This document shows, piece after piece, positions 60,327 through 64,000 of a stretch of DNA of 64,000 bases; the stretch's first letter is position 1; each line of letters starts with the position of its first letter. The position numbers and the translations under genes are program-made. Origin of the DNA: Dechloromonas denitrificans (GTDB lineage Bacteria; Pseudomonadota; Gammaproteobacteria; Burkholderiales; Rhodocyclaceae). The notes beneath the pieces were generated by a model, which saw nothing but the letters and a program-made list of their open reading frames with translations, had not been told where the DNA came from and did not search any database. The stretch is taken from contig NZ_CP075185.1 in the NCBI RefSeq assembly GCF_020510685.1, positions 1,550,001-1,614,000 on the forward strand, given 5' to 3'.

Positions 60327-62927
60327 CTACGCCCCTTGCGTGCGTAGTTTGGCTTCGAGCAGCTTGATTTCCGTGATGTCGATGAAGGTGATCACCACAC
60401 CGTCGATCACGTTGTCCTGGGTGCGATAGGGCATGATCCGCACGCGATACCAACGGCCGTCATGGGTGGCCGTCACCGTTTCGTGAAAAATCAGCGTGTT
60501 CAGCACTTCGAGTGCATCGTCCTTCAATTTCGGATAGTCGAGATCGGTGACGATGTGCGAGAGCGGCCGCCCGACATCGCCTGAAATCAGCTTGAAAAGC
60601 TTGGTGGCATGCGTCGTGAAACGTCGCAGGTTCATCGCGCTATCGAGGAAGATCGTCGCGATTTCCGTGCTGTTGAGCAGGTTCGTCATGTCGTTGCGGA
60701 CCCAGGTCAGGTCGTCGAGTTTCGATTGCAGTTCGGCATTCACCGTCTGCAACTCTTCGTTGAGCGACTGCAGTTCTTCCTTCGATGTCGTCAGTTCTTC
60801 GTTGGTCGATTGCAGCTCTTCGTTGGTCGACTGCAATTCCTCGTTGCTCGACTTCAGTTCCTCGACGCTGGTCTGCATTTCTTCATGCGTTACCTGCAGC
60901 GCTTCGCGGGCTTGCCGTAATTCCTGCAGCAGCGTGCTGTTCGATTCGTCCTCGTCATGCTTGCCCGACTTGCGACGGGGCGGTGGCTTGCGCACGTCCT
61001 TGAAGACGATGATCACCCGCCCGCGCAGCGGCTCGGGCTTGTCGAGCGCCTGGACGACCAGATCGACGATTTGCGTGCCGCCGTTGGTGCCGACCCGCAG
61101 ACCGTTGATGAGGATGGGCAGCGGATTGTTCAGGGCGTTGCGGATGACCCCGGTCAGCGCCTCGCGCAAGCCGTCGCGGGCCATTGCATGAATGTTGATA
61201 TTGGTCTTGCCGGCCGCCGGTTCGAGGTACTTGCCGGTGCGGCCGCTGAAATAAAGGATGTCGCCATCGCTGTTAACCACCACCGCAGCTGGCGCCCAGG
61301 TCTGCTGGATCAGTTGATCGGTCAGTTGGCCGAGGTTGTCGGGGCGCTCGGTTTGCACCGACCGGCCGGTCTCCGACGTTTCACTCGGCAGTTTGCGGGG
61401 AAACTCCAGGGCGGTTAACGGCAACGGCTGGTTCAACCGGCGGAACAGCCGCCCCTTCTTGGTCAGCAGTGCGAACAGCCCGGCCGCATTGCCGATGCTC
61501 TCGGCGCTGCCGAGAAACAGCATGCCGCCCGGGTTAATGGCGTAATAAAAGAGCGGCAGCAGCTTTCTCTGCAACTGCGCGCCGAAGTAGATCAGCAGAT
61601 TGCGGCAGGTGAGAATGTCGAGCTTGGTGAAAGGCGGGTCGGAGATGATGTTCTGCGGCGCGAACACCACCATTTCGCGAATGTCCTTGTTGATCCGATA
61701 GCCTCCGCTCTCTTCATGGGTGAAGTGGCGGGCCAGCCGTTCGGCCGAGACGTCCGCCGCGATATTGTCCGGGTAGAAACCCTTGCGCGCCTGTTCGATG
61801 GCGTCCGTATCGAGATCGGTGGCGTAGATCTGCAGCGTGAAGCGGCGTTCCGGCCTGGCTTCCGCGATCGCCTCCTTGAAGACGATGGCCAGCGAATAAG
61901 CTTCTTCTCCGGTCGAGCAGGCCGATACCCAGGCCCGCAACGACTTGCCGTCCGGATGCTGGGCGAGCAGGGCGGGGATGGCTTCGCGGCGCAGGTATTC
62001 CCAGGCTTCGGCATCGCGAAAGAAGTTGGTCACGCCGATCAGCAGTTCCTTGAACAGGATGTCCAGCTCGTGCTCGTTGTCCCGCAGGTAACGCACGTAA
62101 TCGTCAATGCCGGCAATCTGGTTGACCGCCATCCGTCGTTCGATGCGGCGGTTCAGGGTATTCGTCTTGTACAGCGAGAAATCATTGCCGCAACGGTCGC
62201 GCAGCAGAATGATGATCTTGTCGAGCGCCGTCAGAATCGCCACCCGGGGATTGATCTCGAACAGCTGGGCATGGGCCGGATGCTGGAGATACTCGGCAAT
62301 CCGGCCGGGCAATGCTTCCGGCGGGGCGACGATGTCGACCACGCCGGCCTGGATGGCGGTGTGCGGCATGCTGTCCGCCTTGGCGCTGGCCGGGTCCTGG
62401 GCCACTGTCAGGCCGGTTTTTTCCTTGATCGCGCGCAGGCCGAAGACCCCATCGGAACCCATGCCGGAAAGGATGACGCCGATGGCTTTCTCCTTGAGAT
62501 CCTCGGCCAGCGCGCGCAGGAAGAAATCGATCGGCAGCCTCAGGCCGCGCGTCGCCACCGGCTCGAGCAGGTGAAGTTTGCCGTGCAGCAGCGACAGGTC
62601 CTTGTTCGGCGGGATGACATAGACGCTGTCGGGCTTCAGGCGCAGGCCATCGGTGATCTCAGTGACGGGCATTGGGGTGAAGCGCTGCAACAGATCGGGC
62701 AAGGCGCTGAGATGCGTTGGATCGAGGTGCTGGACGATAACGAATGCGAAACCGCAGCCGGCCGGCACATTGGTCAGGAACTTCTCAAGCGCTTCAAGGC
62801 CGCCCGCCGAACAGCCAATCCCGACAATCGGGAAATCCGGCGGGGGAGTGTCGTCAACCGGCTGCTGCGCTTCGGACGATGGCGCTAGCGATTGTTGGGC
62901 GGGACTGGCTTTGGGTGTCTTGACCAT
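60327..62927 (-). CDS. CheB-CheR-PAS fusion protein without kinase domain
   Basis: This 866-residue protein combines a CheB methylesterase domain (catalytic Ser in GCSAGGLEAL, His in VQHLDPTHLS, Asp in GMGSDG), a CheR methyltransferase domain (SACSTGEEAYSLAI, FCRNL-like ILTCRNLLIYF), a PAS segment, a coiled coil of E/L-rich ELQSTNEEL repeats (about 690-740) and a final PAS domain. Many relatives continue into a histidine kinase; this one stops after PAS. ATG 62927 is preferred to a TTG at 62969. Confidence 0.9.
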   Translation of the reverse strand: MVKTPKASPAQQSLAPSSEAQQPVDDTPPPDFPIVGIGCSAGGLEALEKFLTNVPAGCGFAFVIVQHLDPTHLSALPDLLQRFTPMPVTEITDGLRLKPDSVYVIPPNKDLSLLHGKLHLLEPVATRGLRLPIDFFLRALAEDLKEKAIGVILSGMGSDGVFGLRAIKEKTGLTVAQDPASAKADSMPHTAIQAGVVDIVAPPEALPGRIAEYLQHPAHAQLFEINPRVAILTALDKIIILLRDRCGNDFSLYKTNTLNRRIERRMAVNQIAGIDDYVRYLRDNEHELDILFKELLIGVTNFFRDAEAWEYLRREAIPALLAQHPDGKSLRAWVSACSTGEEAYSLAIVFKEAIAEARPERRFTLQIYATDLDTDAIEQARKGFYPDNIAADVSAERLARHFTHEESGGYRINKDIREMVVFAPQNIISDPPFTKLDILTCRNLLIYFGAQLQRKLLPLFYYAINPGGMLFLGSAESIGNAAGLFALLTKKGRLFRRLNQPLPLTALEFPRKLPSETSETGRSVQTERPDNLGQLTDQLIQQTWAPAAVVVNSDGDILYFSGRTGKYLEPAAGKTNINIHAMARDGLREALTGVIRNALNNPLPILINGLRVGTNGGTQIVDLVVQALDKPEPLRGRVIIVFKDVRKPPPRRKSGKHDEDESNSTLLQELRQAREALQVTHEEMQTSVEELKSSNEELQSTNEELQSTNEELTTSKEELQSLNEELQTVNAELQSKLDDLTWVRNDMTNLLNSTEIATIFLDSAMNLRRFTTHATKLFKLISGDVGRPLSHIVTDLDYPKLKDDALEVLNTLIFHETVTATHDGRWYRVRIMPYRTQDNVIDGVVITFIDITEIKLLEAKLRTQGA

Positions 62928-62988
62928 GGGATTTATCGGCTGAAAATTACCGGGTGAAAGTACGCGCAATCCCCATGGAAGGACAGCA

Positions 62989-63660
62989 TTAATTTGCCGT
63001 CATTGGCCGTGCTTCAATCCTTTGCCAGTTTCGCGCCGCTTCGGCAGAAAAGGCCGCCAGTTGGTCGAGTACCTTCTGCACCGCACCGTTCGCCGCCATG
63101 ATGCCGGCGTAGGGATTGTCTTGCGCGGCGGCTATGGACTGGTCGAATTCGCGCCAGGCTAGAACCTGCCGGCTTACGGTATCGACCAGGTAGGCCCGCA
63201 GCGTGAAGCGGACCCGACTCGGCGAGACGTCGAACTCATGCTGCAGGCGGACGATTTCGACATCGAGGCGGAGGTCGCCGGAAGCGGTGCTGGGCGTCGG
63301 GACGACGGCGCGGAAGGCGCCGCTCTGTTCGAGGGCGGCGACGATCAGCGGGGCGATCATCCGCGCCGGGGTATCGGCCCATTCGCTGTTGGCGAAGTAT
63401 TCCAGCTGATGCGGCTCGCGGACATAGATGATGCGGTGGCTGTCAAAACCCGCCGCGGCATGCGGCGGATTGACGATCAGGGTCGGGGCCGTTGTGGCGC
63501 GCGGCGCGGCGGCTGGGCTGGCGCGTGGCGCACCGTCCAGCGTGTAGAAGGACGGTTGCGCGTCGCCGGCGGTGTCAAGAATGCTGCAGGCGCCGAGCAT
63601 GGCCAGCAACAGGCCGGCGGCAGCGCCTTGGCAGAGGCGTGAATACGATGGGCGGGTCAT
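62989..63660 (-). CDS. Mce/ABC-transport auxiliary lipoprotein (PqiC/YmbA family)
   Basis: The 223-residue product has a lipoprotein signal (LGAC) and the ABC-transport auxiliary fold: FYTLDG near the start of the mature part, IIYVREPHQLEYFANSEWADTPARMIAPLIVAALEQSG and LRLDVEIVRLQHEF. This family partners MlaD-type Mce proteins in lipid transport across the envelope. The ATG overlaps the MlaD-family stop by 4 bp. Confidence 0.9.
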   Translation of the reverse strand: MTRPSYSRLCQGAAAGLLLAMLGACSILDTAGDAQPSFYTLDGAPRASPAAAPRATTAPTLIVNPPHAAAGFDSHRIIYVREPHQLEYFANSEWADTPARMIAPLIVAALEQSGAFRAVVPTPSTASGDLRLDVEIVRLQHEFDVSPSRVRFTLRAYLVDTVSRQVLAWREFDQSIAAAQDNPYAGIMAANGAVQKVLDQLAAFSAEAARNWQRIEARPMTAN

Positions 63661-64000
63661 GGCTGGCGGCTTCCTCGTGATGCTTCTCCCGGTCCGTTCG
63701 GTACCGGCTGGCGGCCGAACAGCAGGCCGGATGGATTGCGTTCGGTCTGTTCGCTGAGGCGGCGCAGTGAAGTCGTCAAGACACTCAGTTCGCTGAGCAG
63801 CCGCTCCAGTTGCGGCATCGTTTCCGCCGTGAAGCGATTTACATCGCTGCCCACCGAATTGATGGTCTTGCCGGCGCTGGCGCTCGTCCGGGTGACTTCG
63901 TTGCCCATTTTCTCGACGGCGTCGGCACCCCGGCCGAGGCGTTCGATCACCGGCTCCAGGCTGGCCGTTGCCCGCGCCGCGTTTTCGAAGGTACGGGCGG
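63657..64000 (-). CDS. MlaD/Mce-family periplasmic protein (5' end outside window)
   Basis: Only the last 113 codons are visible. They encode a long helical, coiled-coil-like C-terminal region (TFENAARATASLEPVIERLGRGADAVEKMGNEVTRT, then TAETMPQLERLLSELSVLTTSLRRLSEQTERNPSGLLFGR), typical of Mce/MlaD proteins after the MCE domain. It is coupled to the downstream lipoprotein by a 4-bp overlap. The start lies beyond 64000. Confidence 0.85.
   Translation of the reverse strand, partial: ARTFENAARATASLEPVIERLGRGADAVEKMGNEVTRTSASAGKTINSVGSDVNRFTAETMPQLERLLSELSVLTTSLRRLSEQTERNPSGLLFGRQPVPNGPGEASRGSRQP

Overview
The window looks like chromosomal DNA of a GC-rich, nitrogen-fixing betaproteobacterium, most likely Rhodocyclales (Dechloromonas/Azonexus/Azospira-like). 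This rests on a NifL-NifA pair with a cysteine-free NifA, an Rnf operon next to it, NifX/DUF269/DUF683/FdxB order, IscA-NifU-NifS, and an aerobic-type acetone carboxylase. No phage, transposon or CRISPR array is visible.

Region 1-8.0 kb (mostly minus strand): a partial TonB-dependent receptor, an unknown gene behind its own sigma-54/NifA promoter, then an operon for a thioredoxin-like [2Fe-2S] ferredoxin, NifZ, flavodoxin NifF and an unknown protein. Two tRNA genes (Thr-GGT, Val-TAC) and a periplasmic solute-binding protein follow, then nifL-nifA. Region 8.2-17 kb (plus): a divergent sigma-54 operon rnfG-rnfE-rseC-rnfA-rnfB-rnfC-rnfD-rnfH runs with an 8-bp gap into pntAA-pntAB-pntB. This puts ion-gradient-driven ferredoxin reduction and proton-driven transhydrogenase in one block beside the nif regulators. 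Region 17-22 kb: NhaD-like antiporter, a shortened KdpD-like kinase with its regulator, ferredoxin-NADP reductase and a universal stress protein.

Region 22-41.5 kb: nifE has its own NifA/sigma-54 promoter but is separated from nifN by about 11 kb of other genes: a possible primase-fold protein, an M48 protease, a CsgG/DUF4810/DUF799 lipoprotein trio, a class A penicillin-binding protein, a hydroxyacyl-CoA dehydrogenase, a TRIC channel and a phosphotransferase-kinase fusion. Two further nif operons follow: nifN-nifX-rseC-like-DUF269-DUF683-fdxB plus two unknown genes, and iscA-nifU-nifS. Structural genes nifHDK are not in the window. All nif start regions carry a GG-N10-GC (-24/-12) element and a TGT-N10-ACA NifA site at consistent spacing.

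Region 41.6-50.4 kb: acetone catabolism, with the sigma-54 activator AcxR divergent from acxA-acxB-acxC and a fused two-domain CoA transferase that can activate the acetoacetate product. Region 50.4-55.9 kb: a TetR-controlled tripartite efflux system (outer membrane factor, EmrA, EmrB) and a stress protein. Region 56-60.3 kb: mostly single-gene units for small exported proteins (SYLF, cysteine-repeat, collagen-like, arginine-rich) and a degenerate cyclase-FHA fusion. Region 60.3-64 kb (minus): a CheB-CheR-PAS protein and the end of an Mce/MlaD transport operon with its lipoprotein.
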